In this document: positions 22,525 to 33,307 of the stretch, in pieces
Numbering within the stretch: position 1 is the stretch's first letter
Layout of the letters: each line of letters opens with the position of its first letter
From: Apiotrichum sp. Y4204
Taxonomy: Eukaryota; Basidiomycota; Tremellomycetes; Trichosporonales; Trichosporonaceae
Length of the DNA: 64,000 nucleotides
Direction of reading: 5' to 3'
NCBI GenBank assembly: GCA_025531455.1
Contig: JAMYHL010000011.1
Coordinates: 310,001 to 374,000, forward strand
Made by a program: the position numbers and the translations under genes
Notes under the pieces: model-generated
What the model saw: only the letters and a program-made list of their open reading frames with translations
What the model was told of the DNA's origin: nothing
Databases searched by the model: none

Positions 22525-23951
22525 TTTAACGAATAGGTCTGCCCGGGGTGATAGGGTAAGAATAAAGAGAGATTTGCAGAGTTGGTGACTCTCTTGCGCT
22601 TGTCAAGTCTTGGAATTGTTGACCTCCACCTCTGGTCCACTTCGAAAATCTCAAGATAATGGTGCATGCCTAAAAAGGACGCCTCGATCCAGGAACTCTG
22701 CTAAAACGATCCGCGGGCCTTTGAATGATTCATGCTACACTAGGCTCGCTCAAATTCGGATGCTTTGCTGCATTTCCCTTCAGGCCCACCACTGTGTACT
22801 ACGATGTAGCTATGGAGTCAGCACGTATTGTATTCAGGCGATGCCCACGCGCCCACATTTGTTATTACATGATGGCTAATGGGCCTCTGGGCCTTGGCTT
22901 TCAGGCCTTCTGGTGATCTGGTGCTGGTGATCTATGCGGCGAGGAATTTTTCGATTCACAAGCACGCCGCCGGGCAAGCAGGCCGTATTGCAGGGCGCCA
23001 GGGGCCCACACCGGGTCAACTGGATCATGGATCAGTAGTAGTAGTAGTGATGCCGATGCCGCTGCTCCCTTGGTTCCTCGGGCGGCAAAAGTGGTGCGCC
23101 CCCAAGCCAAGAAGTGCAAAAAGGAAGGTACCTGTACGGTGGTCTCATGCGCTCATGCAGAAGAGGAGAGGAGACGAGTGCGTACATCTAGTTGCGTCAC
23201 CGCATCACCCAGCGACCCCAGCGCACCCCGCCGGCGCAGGAACGACCAAGCGGGCCAAGCGATCAGCGATTGGGATGCACGTTCGTTCCAAGCGTTGCCG
23301 ATCATTTTTCGTTGCAGGGTGTGGTGTTGGTGAATGCATCCTCGTGCTCACCACCACCTGCACGGCCTGCACCACCAGCACCACCGTACCACCACTGGCC
23401 CTTGCTTCACTTCTCGTTCACGTTGATGCATTCTTGTCATCGTCTCTTTATATAACGCATGGTTGTCAGAAATCTCTCGTCTGCTCCACTCTCCATCACG
23501 CGACCATTCAATAACTGAGCGAGCTAGAAGCCCTAGAGAAAACGTCCACCGCCCAGTCTTCCCTTGACCCTGTACAGTAGCCATAGTCTCCACACTACAG
23601 TATCCTGGTTGGCCAACACACGCACCCCTTCCTCGGCTCCGCCACAACCGTCACTCGTTCTAGAGCTCCCAGCTTGTTTTACTCTTTGCATCGGACTTTC
23701 TACTGTTGTGCGACCGCGACGCGCCACCCGCTACGACCATCTACGCTACACCTCCGATCATCTCCAGCACACCCGGGGAGCATCAGGACAACGACTTTTG
23801 ATCCTGTCTCGAGGAGGGCATCAGTCTGTTCTTATTCAGAACATTGCGACGCCCCACAGTTCTTCAAACATCAGGACTGCCCATCGACTAGAATTGGTCA
23901 TCGGCAGAACTCATCTATCTCGCCAGCTGCGCACATACTGCACGATACAGT
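22525..23951. promoter_or_regulatory. Divergent intergenic region, IMP4 / PPN1
   Basis: About 1.4 kb. It holds a short TAG trinucleotide run (near 23035-23048) and an ACC-rich stretch (about 23348-23395). A TATA-like TATATAA lies at 23449-23455, some 500 bp before the PPN1 start codon, so PPN1 may have a long 5' leader. A 211-codon open frame at 22879-23514 has no family features and was not called. Confidence 0.45.
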
Positions 23952-26904
23952 ATGCGCGCCGCCCTCGCCACCGCTTGCGTGCTCGCGCTCGCTGTCGCCG
24001 CAGACCAACAGGTGTCTTTCCAGTCTAAACGCAAAGGTGAGTGAGACTCCGGCTACATCGCGACGATCTAAATCAGCGGTTCAAAACAACATACCGCATA
24101 CCATGTGCTGTGTGTTTATGCGTTGCACTAGCGACACATGACACTGGTCTGACGTCTGGCTGAGATAAGCGGACGGCGCACACCTGCGCGCTCATTGTAC
24201 CGCCTTCCGTCTGGTTCCTTCCTGACACGCAGAACTCAAAGGCCGTTTTCTTCACATTACGGACATTCACCCCGACCCGCATTATGTGACGGGTGGGAGC
24301 TTCGATTCCGCGTGCCACCGCCGCAAAGGCAAGAAACAGGCGCGCGGTCAGCATCAGCGGCGATTGGATGACGCCGATGGTGGTGGTGGCAACGATGATG
24401 TTGAGACGACCAAGTCCGGTGCGGGAAGGTGGGGCGATGCGATAAGGTAAGTGCTTCGTGGTGGGTTGCGAAGGCCGTTGGCTCGCTACTCGATATCCCT
24501 CACTTGGAGCGCCATGGAGCAGGAACCGGATCTTGCCTCCTTCTGCTGCTTCGCACGGAGTGGAACGTACCTCGTGACTCCTAGCTGAGGCTTCCCACTC
24601 TTTCAGAAAATCGCTCGCCGGTGAACCTGGACTGACGTACAGTGATTGCGACGCGTCGATGGATCTGGTGGACCTTGTGTTCGACTGGCTGAAGAAGGAG
24701 TGGGCTGATGAGATTGACTTTGTGGTATGGACCGGTGACAATGCTCGGTGAGTACTCCAGGATTGACAATCGTGGATCTTTCTTGTTAGCCCAACCTCCT
24801 TCGCACATCCCCAATGTGGTCTCTCTCAAGGGCACTGTGATCATTTGATCCAAAGTCATCATTTTGAGCAGTTGTCTTTGTCCGCCAACTTGCAAAGTTT
24901 AGGCTGCTGACTCGGTGACACGATCTTCTCCGGTGCCCCACACCTCGCACATCTGTGGCGAATTCCACCCCGTCTCCGTTGATCTCCCACCCTCAATGAC
25001 CTGATTGAACTAACAGACGCCGTAGGCACGACAGCGACCGCTCCATCCCCCGTACACCAAAGGAGATATTTGATCTGAATCGCTTGGTTTCAGACAAGAT
25101 GATTAGCGCGTTCGGCAAGCACATGCCCATTGTCCCAGCACTGGGCAACAATGACATCTGGCCCCACAATATCATGTCCCCCGGTCCGAATCGGGTAACA
25201 GAGCAATTCCTGCGGTGGGTAGTGTAGTCGAGTTTCTCTGTGTAGCAGAATCTCTCTAACTTCGCAGTATTTGGAAGCCATTTATCCCAGAGGACGAGCG
25301 CCATATCTTTGAGCGCGGCGCTCACTTTACGCGCGAGGTGATCCCAGACAGGTTGGCAGTGATCTCACTGAACACAATCTACTGGTTCGCCTCCAACTCT
25401 GGTGTGTAACGTTATAGCTCCGCACTGGTTACTGACAAGCTCAGCGGTTGATGGCTGCCAGACCAATTCGAATGAGCCAGGCGCATTGCAGATGGACTGG
25501 CTTGAGGTCCAGCTTGACATGTTCCGCGAACGTGGTATGCAGGTATGGCTCATCGGACATGTTCCACCGCACGATGGCCTGTACTACGACAATTGCTGTG
25601 AGTAAGAAATGCTTCCCGAGCCCGTACGCCAGCTAACAGCCAGATCTCCGCTATGGTGATCTTTCACTTAGATATCAGGACACAATTGTCGGCCACCTGT
25701 TTGGTCACCAGTGAGTGTTCTTCGCAGAGCTTTGTTACCGGACGCGGTACTTTCTCCTTCACATTATACTCACGTCCAGAAACATCGACCACTTCTTCTT
25801 CCTTGACGTCAAGGACTTGAATGCTAAGTCCGTTTCCAAACCCAAGAAGCACTTTGGACCCATGTACTTCAACATTGTCAACGACACCGAGATCGACAAG
25901 CACTCCGTCGAAGACTTCACTTTCTTTGGCCCCGAGCTGCCCGACGGACGCCCGCATCTCCTCCACTCTGGCCGCTTCAAAGTTCTCGGTCAGAAGGGTG
26001 ATCTGTTGAAGAAGTCTCTAATGGAATCGTTCGAAGGCCTCGAAGACCCCGACTCGTTCAAGCACAAAGACTACACTGTTATGAACGTCGGCCCATCGGT
26101 GCTGCCGGCGTACGTTCCATCGGCACGCATCTTCAGCTACAACATTAGCGGAGTAGAGCTTGACCATGACGCCGGCATGCGCATCCTCGACCTTGCCCGA
26201 TGGCGTCAAAGTCAAGACCCCGTTGACATGGTGTCCGATTCCGATGATGAGGAAGACAATGATGCTGAGAGCGTAGAGGGTGGTAAGAAGGACTGCAAGA
26301 AGCCTTCCAACGAGGATAAGCCGCGTTGCACTTTCAAGCGCAAGCCGCGGTATTCGTCGCCAGAATCACCTTCTCGTACGAACAAGCCGCTCACGCCCCT
26401 GGGTTACACTCAGTTCTTCCTGCCTGACCTGGACAAGAAGAAGGCCCCAGAGTTTAAGGTCGAGTACACGACGTTCAAACCAAAGGCCCTACTTCCTGAG
26501 CATTTGTCGGGCGAGGAGCACAGCCAGCCTCCACCGGTGCCATATCATCTTTTACCCGGATGGGACTCGTCTATTGGTAAACTCACGCCCGAGGACGTAC
26601 TCCATCTCGATAGCAGCGAAGATGAGGAGAGTGACGAAATCGACATCGACGACAACCGTGACGATGACGAGTCGACACAGCGTAAAGGAAAGGGCAAGAA
26701 GAACCCCAAGACCGTTTTCCTCAAAGAGATAAAGCGCATTACGCCATACAAGATGAAGGACCTCACTATAAACAGCTACGTTAAACTCGGCCGCGCACTC
26801 CTGGCCGACAAGAAACTGTGGAGCAAGTTCGTCGACTACATGTACGTTACCAATGTGATGAGTAAACTAACATGCCCAGGTTTGTGTCTTCCGGCGGCGA
26901 TTGA
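23952..26904 (+). CDS. PPN1: Vacuolar endopolyphosphatase (calcineurin-like phosphoesterase)
   Basis: It cuts inorganic polyphosphate chains in the vacuole. The N-terminus [17 protein letters not shown] is a signal peptide or signal anchor. Metal-binding phosphoesterase motifs follow in order: [51 protein letters not shown] and [15 protein letters not shown]. Endopolyphosphatases share this order with acid-sphingomyelinase-like enzymes. The large last exon adds an acidic, charged region ([31 protein letters not shown]), a feature of fungal PPN1. A final intron starts near 26842; spliced, the protein ends YMFVSSGGD with the TGA of 26902-26904, otherwise at 26908. There are at least six introns, all towards the 5' end. 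An acid sphingomyelinase is the alternative, but the C-terminal region favours PPN1. Confidence 0.9.
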
Positions 26905-27363
26905 TTGAGAATGGCGTCCATTGAGGCCTGGCGTCTTACCTCACGGTTTGGGCGCCTAGCCGCTGCAACTTGTAACAATACATAGGCATGACATATACAT
27001 TCACACTTTCCTACCTAGCTCGCTAGACTGGCACATCAAAGTCATACACCCTACCACACTCTGAGGGTAGATTCTTCAGGTAATTGCCCAAGGCCTTGGA
27101 CCGGGAGAGCTGTCTTGATTCGACTGTCTGCCGAGTTTCAATGCATGACATAGATACGGGAGATGAGATATGGAAACAACCATCACTCTCGATGGTGCTC
27201 GGATGATACGGACAACAGTGGGTAATGAAAAGGGATGGGTCAAACGTCGACTAGTTAGATGATAGTGAACAACAGGAGATGCTGGACTTGTACAGAGTTG
27301 CTAGATGGCATTGCAGATCGATGGAACATGTGCGCGGGGACTCGATATATCTTGAGCCGAACC
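26905..27363. other. Convergent 3' region, PPN1 / BTB-like gene 1
   Basis: About 460 bp between convergent stop codons. No gene or repeat is visible. It should hold both polyadenylation regions. Confidence 0.4.
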
Positions 27364-28734
27364 TCAGATGAAATCAGAGGAATTAAGTGACGATTGTGTT
27401 GACGGTGACGGCCGGTCGTCAGGTTCTGAAGCAGTGACAACGGACATTGCTTGAGCTGCTTGAAACTCGACCATTTGTTCGTCAAGCATCTGTTGGGTCA
27501 AGTGGTGGTCCTCGGCGCCCTCAGGAAGCATGCCTGGAAATCGGCCAGCGCGAGCAGGAGGGGAAGAGGTAATGACCTTGTCAGGCTTGAGCTGGACACG
27601 CCACGCTTCCATATCGGCCGGGGAAGGAGGTACAGCGAGACCGAGGGATCGCTTGTCGTTCCAATTCACGACTGGCCAGTTTGCAAGGACGTTACGCACG
27701 TCGTCGACCAAGGATTCGCGACAGATGGTACACTTGATTCCGAGCATGGCGACATTGTCAGGCAGGGTGTTGAAGCTGGGGCGCAATTGGCAAAGCTCTG
27801 TCGCCGAGTCGTTGCGATCGAGTGGCGTCGCGAGCGGGTGGGTGCTAAAGCTGTTCCACAGGGGGCGAATTGCGGCCGTGTGGAATGCGTTGAAGTTGCC
27901 ACGATACTTCTGATGCTGGTCGCAGGTATGGGCGCTGCCGGATAGAAGCCAGTACTGCGCGTGGGAAAACACAGTACGCGGGAACGGGGGCATCATCTTG
28001 TCCTGAAAGTAAAGAAACGAGGAGTTCCAGTTCTCGAACAACGTCGCAAGCTGGCGGAGCACGTGAGGGGCTTTGTTTTGAAGGACGACGGTCCACCATT
28101 CACCGGTATAGTACTCGTCGCTGAACGCAAGAAGGCGGGGCGAGAGGTCAAACACGGTGGCATCGTCATCACGCAACAGGGCCGCCAGAAAGTGTGATGG
28201 AACGTCGGTTGGCGGTGCGCACTGCAATATGTGCACAAACAGTTCGGGGCAATCAAGGATATCGGTGAACGTGAACACGTCGATCGCATGCTGTCTTGGG
28301 AGAGCTTTGACCTCCTTGCTGTGGTAGATATCCATTATACACTCGAGGGCGAACGAGAGGGCGTCTGAACTGATCGGCAGTTCAATGTCAGGCACGGCTG
28401 GAGTCTTGGAACCCTCAATCGTGGCAAAGTCACCCGTTGGCGGCGGAAGGGTAAGGAGTCCTTCTGCAAAGTGCGAGTACTTGGCAAGGATATCAAGGCT
28501 GAAGCGAAACCGTTTCGAGTCTGCGGCCTGGAGGACAATGTCGTGTCCTTGAGAGCCTAGGTCTAGGACGTCTGCCGTCTCGCTCGATTTGCCAAAACCA
28601 GAGGAGGGTTGTTCGGAAAAGGAATCGCCTCCAGAGGGCTGGAGACGTCGGTCCTTGTTCCCCGGTGAGAGTGCAGGAACATGTCCAGGAAGAGCTAAAC
28701 TACCAACGGGCACCGCAGGTAATGTGGAAGCCAT
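27364..28734 (-). CDS. BTB/POZ-like protein 1, single exon
   Basis: An uncharacterised 456-residue protein without introns. Residues 1-60 are low-complexity. A BTB-like fold follows at about 62-170: GHDIVLQAADSKRFRFSLD, ILAKYSHFAEGLLTLPP, and a later helix pair ending DILDCPELFVHIL. After it come EWWTVVLQNKAPHVLRQLA, CDQHQKYRGNFNAFH and a C-terminal CxxC site, GIKCTICRESLVDDVRNVL (about residue 335). A related gene at 40635 keeps the same order: ILAKHSDFFKDLCDLP, VWWVQTLTERCPYVHRQLG, CDQ and DIKCRRCAN. The C-terminal 70 residues are Ser/Pro/Gln-rich and probably disordered. BTB domains often mediate dimerisation or cullin-3 binding, but nothing here proves either. Confidence 0.75.
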   Translation of the reverse strand: MASTLPAVPVGSLALPGHVPALSPGNKDRRLQPSGGDSFSEQPSSGFGKSSETADVLDLGSQGHDIVLQAADSKRFRFSLDILAKYSHFAEGLLTLPPPTGDFATIEGSKTPAVPDIELPISSDALSFALECIMDIYHSKEVKALPRQHAIDVFTFTDILDCPELFVHILQCAPPTDVPSHFLAALLRDDDATVFDLSPRLLAFSDEYYTGEWWTVVLQNKAPHVLRQLATLFENWNSSFLYFQDKMMPPFPRTVFSHAQYWLLSGSAHTCDQHQKYRGNFNAFHTAAIRPLWNSFSTHPLATPLDRNDSATELCQLRPSFNTLPDNVAMLGIKCTICRESLVDDVRNVLANWPVVNWNDKRSLGLAVPPSPADMEAWRVQLKPDKVITSSPPARAGRFPGMLPEGAEDHHLTQQMLDEQMVEFQAAQAMSVVTASEPDDRPSPSTQSSLNSSDFI

Positions 28735-29900
28735 CCCGTAGAGAGCAAAGAAGTGAATGCGCGAGATAGGTGGAGGATAGAAAGTATAATGACAACGACA
28801 AGGGACCAGGGCGATGGAGTGGTTGCAAAATGAACTGGAGGAAGGTTATTTAAGTATGTCAGCAAGCCAGCTATTCACGAAGCTTGACTCGGCCGCGGTC
28901 GGTGGTTTGCCACAGGAGGTAGGGGTGAGGTTTGACTGTGAAAGGAGCGCGACCTTTGCGTCTCTTCGCCTCTTGGGAAGCCGGGGAGGCAGAATGCAAT
29001 GCCGACGACGACGGGTGCACGGACAACAATGGACAGACAATCGCCTGTCAGTGACGGGCGTAAGGGTGTGTGTGAGGGCGCGTGGGTGTGCGTGTTTGTG
29101 TGGTGCAAATGATATAATGATACTCATGAATGTGATGATCGAGCGAGCGCCATGGCGTTGAACACAAGCGTTCAGGGGTAAGAATGGATGCACCGGCACC
29201 TCAAATCTTGAGAGAGGAAAAGTAAATGTCAACTCGGAACATTGATGTGAGGTGGAAGATGGTGCTGGCACTCTGTGGATCTGTGGATCTGTGGATATGT
29301 GGATCCGTGGACGTCATGGTATGGCCGGCGCGGATATATCCTGTACATCCGTCTGCCACCCAACTTTTTAGTCCCAGCTTGTGGTGCATGCTTCCCCCGA
29401 AAAAGTCACAATCCCTATTCCAGCATCATCGATGTGCACTCACAACAAGGTAAAATGAGACGTAAGTGCCTCAATGCCTCTTGAGATCGTGCGCATGCCC
29501 TCATGAACCCCCCATGCAGGCCATGCAGCTATATGCGCAGCGCGCTATGTAAAACGGCGGCCGGCAACAGCGATTTTATTTTATTTTTCGCATGAAGATG
29601 CATAATCTTGTGTGCGCGGCATGCGCGGCATGATTGTCACGATTTTTCCTTGCCCTAATTGCCGTATATCCAGTGGCCCATAACACTCATTAATCTGCTT
29701 CCGACACCTGAGTCAACTATCGTCATTTGTCGCCCCCAGGCGTCAATACTCTCACACACACGGTTCCCTCAATCTCGGCCACCTCCCTAGCCGCCGTCAT
29801 CATCGATTTGGCCTTCCTCGTTATCAACCCTCGACCCGGGTCTTTCACCCATTTCGATTTCACTTCACTACCTCCCTATGAGCAAACGACGTTGAGTATA
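28735..29900. promoter_or_regulatory. Divergent intergenic region, BTB-like 1 / RAD9
   Basis: About 1.2 kb. It contains the 8-bp tandem repeat listed separately and an AT-rich patch near 29572-29592. A TTAAATAA-like element on the minus strand (about 28849-28856) lies about 115 bp before the BTB-like start codon and could be its TATA box. No gene is visible. Confidence 0.45.
29272..29311 (+). repeat. 8-bp tandem repeat, CTGTGGAT units
   Basis: Three exact or near-exact CTGTGGAT copies are followed by ATGTGGAT and CCGTGGAC variants, about five units in all. It lies in the space between two divergent genes, nearer to RAD9. It may be a plain microsatellite. Confidence 0.75.
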
Positions 29901-31994
29901 ATGGAGGCATCGATTCGAGAGCCTAACATCAAGCGTAAGTATTCCATGCTGTCGGGTTAGGGCTCGTGTGTCTAAACCTGCCAAGACTTTGTTCGCCTTC
30001 TACAATGCGCGGCGCGATATGGTGACGACCTCTGCATGCATGCCACAAAAGAGTCGGTGAGATAACCTTCTATGCTATCCTTCTCTGACATCAGTGGGAA
30101 CTGGCCGTCACCAACTCATCCAAGTCGGCATTCTGTTTGTTCACCCTCGCCCCGTCCTTCTTTGCGAAGTATCGGCCCATTGGAACTCCGGAACAGCAGC
30201 GAAGAGGAGTCCGCTGCAGACTATATGTCAAGGTGAGCTTACCACATCTTAATATGAGACTCACTATAGTCCGTTCTGGCCGTTATTGGCAAGGCCTCGA
30301 GTGTGAACGCAGTAGAGCACATTTACCTCAAGATTGTCGACCCCGAGGGCGGCTTGCGAGTGCTACATGACGCAGACGAGGAATCGGATGATGATGTTCG
30401 AGTGCCAGAGAGGAGTTCACAGCTTGAAATTAAGCTTGTATACCACCACGGTAAGCTTCTGAGCAGTCATACAGTGGACTGATATCAGGCATTACCAAGA
30501 AGCACTTCCTGCATCTCCAGTCGTCTGACTTTCTGCGGGCGATTATTGATACGAATGCGGCGCCATGCGGATTCCAGATCTCGGCAAAAACGTTGCGCGA
30601 CTGGCTTGACCACTTTAGCATCGCTTTCACATCCTCCACAGCAGCTAACGGAACCACCAAAGGTGACAGCCAGCTCGCGTGGCGGTTCTCTCCGAAAGAG
30701 GTCCGCGTCAAGAACTTTGAGAATCTGAACACTTCTGCTCTCATGACCGAGATCAACATTGATGTTGCCGAGTTTCATGACTATGATGTGGACGTGGAGG
30801 AAGGGTTCGTCGACCTGGCACTTCCAATGAGAGAGTTTAAGGTAAGGTTGCTGCTGTTCATGTTGTGTATCACTGACGCATGTCAGGCTACATTGCAACT
30901 AGCTGAACAGTTCAACATGGATCTCGACTTTTTCTTCTCGGAAGCGACTCAACCCCTCGCCATGAGTTCGCGCTTTGTTGGACCGGACAGAACCGGCACC
31001 GAAATGCAGCTGTTCACCATTTTCTGTGTGATCGCTACGACAAACTGTGATGTCTTTGCCGCTCCACCAGCTTCGTCCAACGGCCAATCCCGACAGGTGA
31101 ACGTCAATCAAGCACGTCCAGAAGCACGTTCACAGACTCGACCCGAATCTCGCTCCGAGACTCCATCGAGATTAGCTCGGCGGAGGGCGGACGGATCTCT
31201 GCGTTCGGGCCGGGCGAGGGCTAGTCTGAGTATGACTGCTGAACCGGCGTCTCGTGGCCCTTCAATGGTCACTGTCGTTCTTGAAGACCGTGGCCTGTCG
31301 CAGCACCTTAAAACTCAGCGAGAAGGTGAAACAACCGAGCCCCTCTTCCTTCCCGGAGCGTCGCAGACCAGTGTTCGCATGACGCAGGCAGAAGCACTGC
31401 AAATGGCTGGCATCGACGAGGGGGATCTCGAGGCGATGATGGACGACGTGGATAATGAAGCGATGGGCGATGGGGAAGGTGCCGATAAGCAAGACACACC
31501 CGCCGACTGGTCAGAAGTCGACTTTGATAACATCCCACCCGACAACATGTCGACTCAGCGCGAAGCCATAGCCTTTGCTCAACAGCAGACACAAACAAAC
31601 CGCAATATCTCGCCTCGAAAGAGTCCGCGTCTCCATCCTCGCGCCCAAAGTGCCTTGGAAATTGGGTCCAAAGCACAGACTGAACCGTTCGCCTCTCGCT
31701 CCCAAAACAGTAGCGACAAGAGTTCACGTGGTTCTCGCTCGCCGCAGAAGGTATTTGAACCAGACGATGATATCTTCGGGCCCCTTCCACCAGCCCAAAC
31801 CGCCCGCTCGGTTTCTAAGTCGGCGACTCCTGCGACACCGAAGCCTCCAACCCTGGTCCCTACCGAGGTTTCCCTCTCTGATGAGGAGTTCGGGCCCGAT
31901 CCTGTTGAACCAACACAACCTGATGGTCGCAAGGTAGGTGAACCATCAGAGGGTCTCAGCTGATGTCCAGTACACTTCCTTCTTTGATGACTAG
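29901..31994 (+). CDS. RAD9: DNA damage checkpoint protein RAD9 (9-1-1 clamp subunit)
   Basis: RAD9 forms the ring clamp with HUS1 and RAD1 and helps activate the ATR/Mec1 checkpoint. The spliced start (MEASIREPNIKHFVRLLQCA) leads to ELAVTNSSKSAFCLFTLAP and SFFAKYRP, the conserved first PCNA-like fold. KKHFLHLQSSDFLRAIIDTN, WRFSPKEVRVKNFEN and EFNMDLDFFFSE-like stretches (LAEQFNMDLDFFFSEATQPL) mark the second fold. After about residue 310 a long disordered tail follows, with nine SQ/TQ sites that could be phosphorylated by ATR/ATM-type kinases. A last intron (31936-31970) gives the ending KYTSFFDD with the TAG at 31992-31994; without it the frame ends at 31963. About 615 residues and six introns. 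It is called RAD9 in fission yeast and animals, DDC1 in budding yeast. Confidence 0.9.
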
Positions 31995-32176
31995 AGTGAC
32001 CTACATTCATTGTATTTTACGATACCGCACGATACCGCGCATCGGCATTCCCTCAATGCACTCATGTATGTACTGTACCATTCGCTGCACAAGCGGCTCA
32101 TCATTGTGGTGGGACATGTTCACATGGCTGGTGCTACAGAATGATCATAATATAATCTACTGAGTACATGGTCCCA

Positions 32177-33307
32177 TTACGCGCAGGACATGGAGATCCC
32201 AAAGAACGGGCCGACGTGGTCGCGGACCTTGCCCAGTTGCCATTCCAGGACGCCCAGGGTCAGCTGAATTGCATCGTGGTAATACCTCTTGGCGGAGCAG
32301 GCCTCGTTCTCCTGTCCCGAGCACAGCTCGCCTTCGGCGTCAGCGTTGGGCAGATATACCTCGTTCCCGCTGTGGCGGTAGTTGTCGCCGAAAGGGGGTG
32401 GCAAGTGGGGAACGACGTCTGTGCCCAAGACCAGATACTGGCTGTTCTCGCCGAGACGCGCGTCAACGTAGTCGGCCCAGGCAGCGTTGCCAACGCGCGG
32501 CGGTGCAATTGTGCGGGAGCTGACCTTGACCCCAGGGAAGAAGTTGGGGAGCGCAACAGAGAGAATCTGGGCAATGGCGGCGCCCTGCGAGTGGCCAGTC
32601 AGGACGACGTCCGTGATCCCCGCTCCGACCTGCGTGGAGAGCGCGATTGCAATCTTACGGCCCATACGAGCAAAGCCGTCATAAAAGCCGTCATGGAGAA
32701 GCGCGCCACCGTTGTCGGGGAAGTAGTCGGGGGACGCAATGACGTGCTCCATCTGGAGGTTGTTGAGATTGGACTCGAGTGTGCCGCTGGTTCCCTGGAT
32801 CGCAACATAGGCCGTCTCGCCCGAGGTGGCGACGTACCACCGGGGCGTCTCATCGGCGTCGCCGCCCTGCGCGACCATCTTGAGGTCTCCGAGGGCGGTG
32901 CAGTGATCACCGCATGACCAGGTGCGAAGCGGCTCCGGCAAGCAGTAGGATGCGGCGGTCAGGCGCACGGGAATCGTCCAGGCGTCGCGCTCCCCCATTG
33001 TGAGCGTGCGTGTCCCGGCGTTGGTCATGCCGCGTCCGCTGCTTCGCTTATCCTTGCGCAAGGGCCGTGTGACAACTGCGCAATCGAACAGGTTCGTGGT
33101 GTCGAGGCCCTTGAGCGAGTTCTTGAGAGTCGCATCGCTCGTGACTGTGCCGTTGCCAGGGCCACCAAACTCGGGCGCGAGGTACCACTCGAGCGTGTCG
33201 TAGTCCTCAAACGTCTTGGGGGTCTGGGGAGGTTCCTTGAAACGGTCGATCGGCGAGGCGTGTGCGAGGCTCACGACGAGCACAGTGAACAGCACAACAC
33301 CGCGCAT
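32177..33307 (-). CDS. Secreted class 3 lipase (alpha/beta hydrolase)
   Basis: A predicted secreted triacylglycerol lipase or esterase. The ATG at 33307 opens a clear signal peptide, MRGVVLFTVLVVSLAHASP; an upstream TTG is not needed. The body contains YVAIQGTSGTLES, the oxyanion-side strand, and the nucleophile elbow VVLTGHSQGAAIAQIL with the catalytic Ser. An acid site follows in VLGTDVVPHLPPPFGD and a His near the end in RYYHDAIQ. The order and spacing fit class 3 lipases. Cys residues in SCGDHC and CSGQENEAC may form disulphides in the exported enzyme. The mature protein has about 360 residues. It is a single exon. Neighbours suggest no pathway. Confidence 0.88.
   Translation of the reverse strand: MRGVVLFTVLVVSLAHASPIDRFKEPPQTPKTFEDYDTLEWYLAPEFGGPGNGTVTSDATLKNSLKGLDTTNLFDCAVVTRPLRKDKRSSGRGMTNAGTRTLTMGERDAWTIPVRLTAASYCLPEPLRTWSCGDHCTALGDLKMVAQGGDADETPRWYVATSGETAYVAIQGTSGTLESNLNNLQMEHVIASPDYFPDNGGALLHDGFYDGFARMGRKIAIALSTQVGAGITDVVLTGHSQGAAIAQILSVALPNFFPGVKVSSRTIAPPRVGNAAWADYVDARLGENSQYLVLGTDVVPHLPPPFGDNYRHSGNEVYLPNADAEGELCSGQENEACSAKRYYHDAIQLTLGVLEWQLGKVRDHVGPFFGISMSCA

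Noticed and set aside
22879..23514. 211-codon frame between IMP4 and PPN1
   Set aside because: Mixed composition, simple-repeat stretches and no family motif; lies in a likely promoter.
32168..32917. 249-codon plus-strand frame opposite the lipase
   Set aside because: Antisense shadow of the lipase exon, which has a signal peptide and GHSQG motif.
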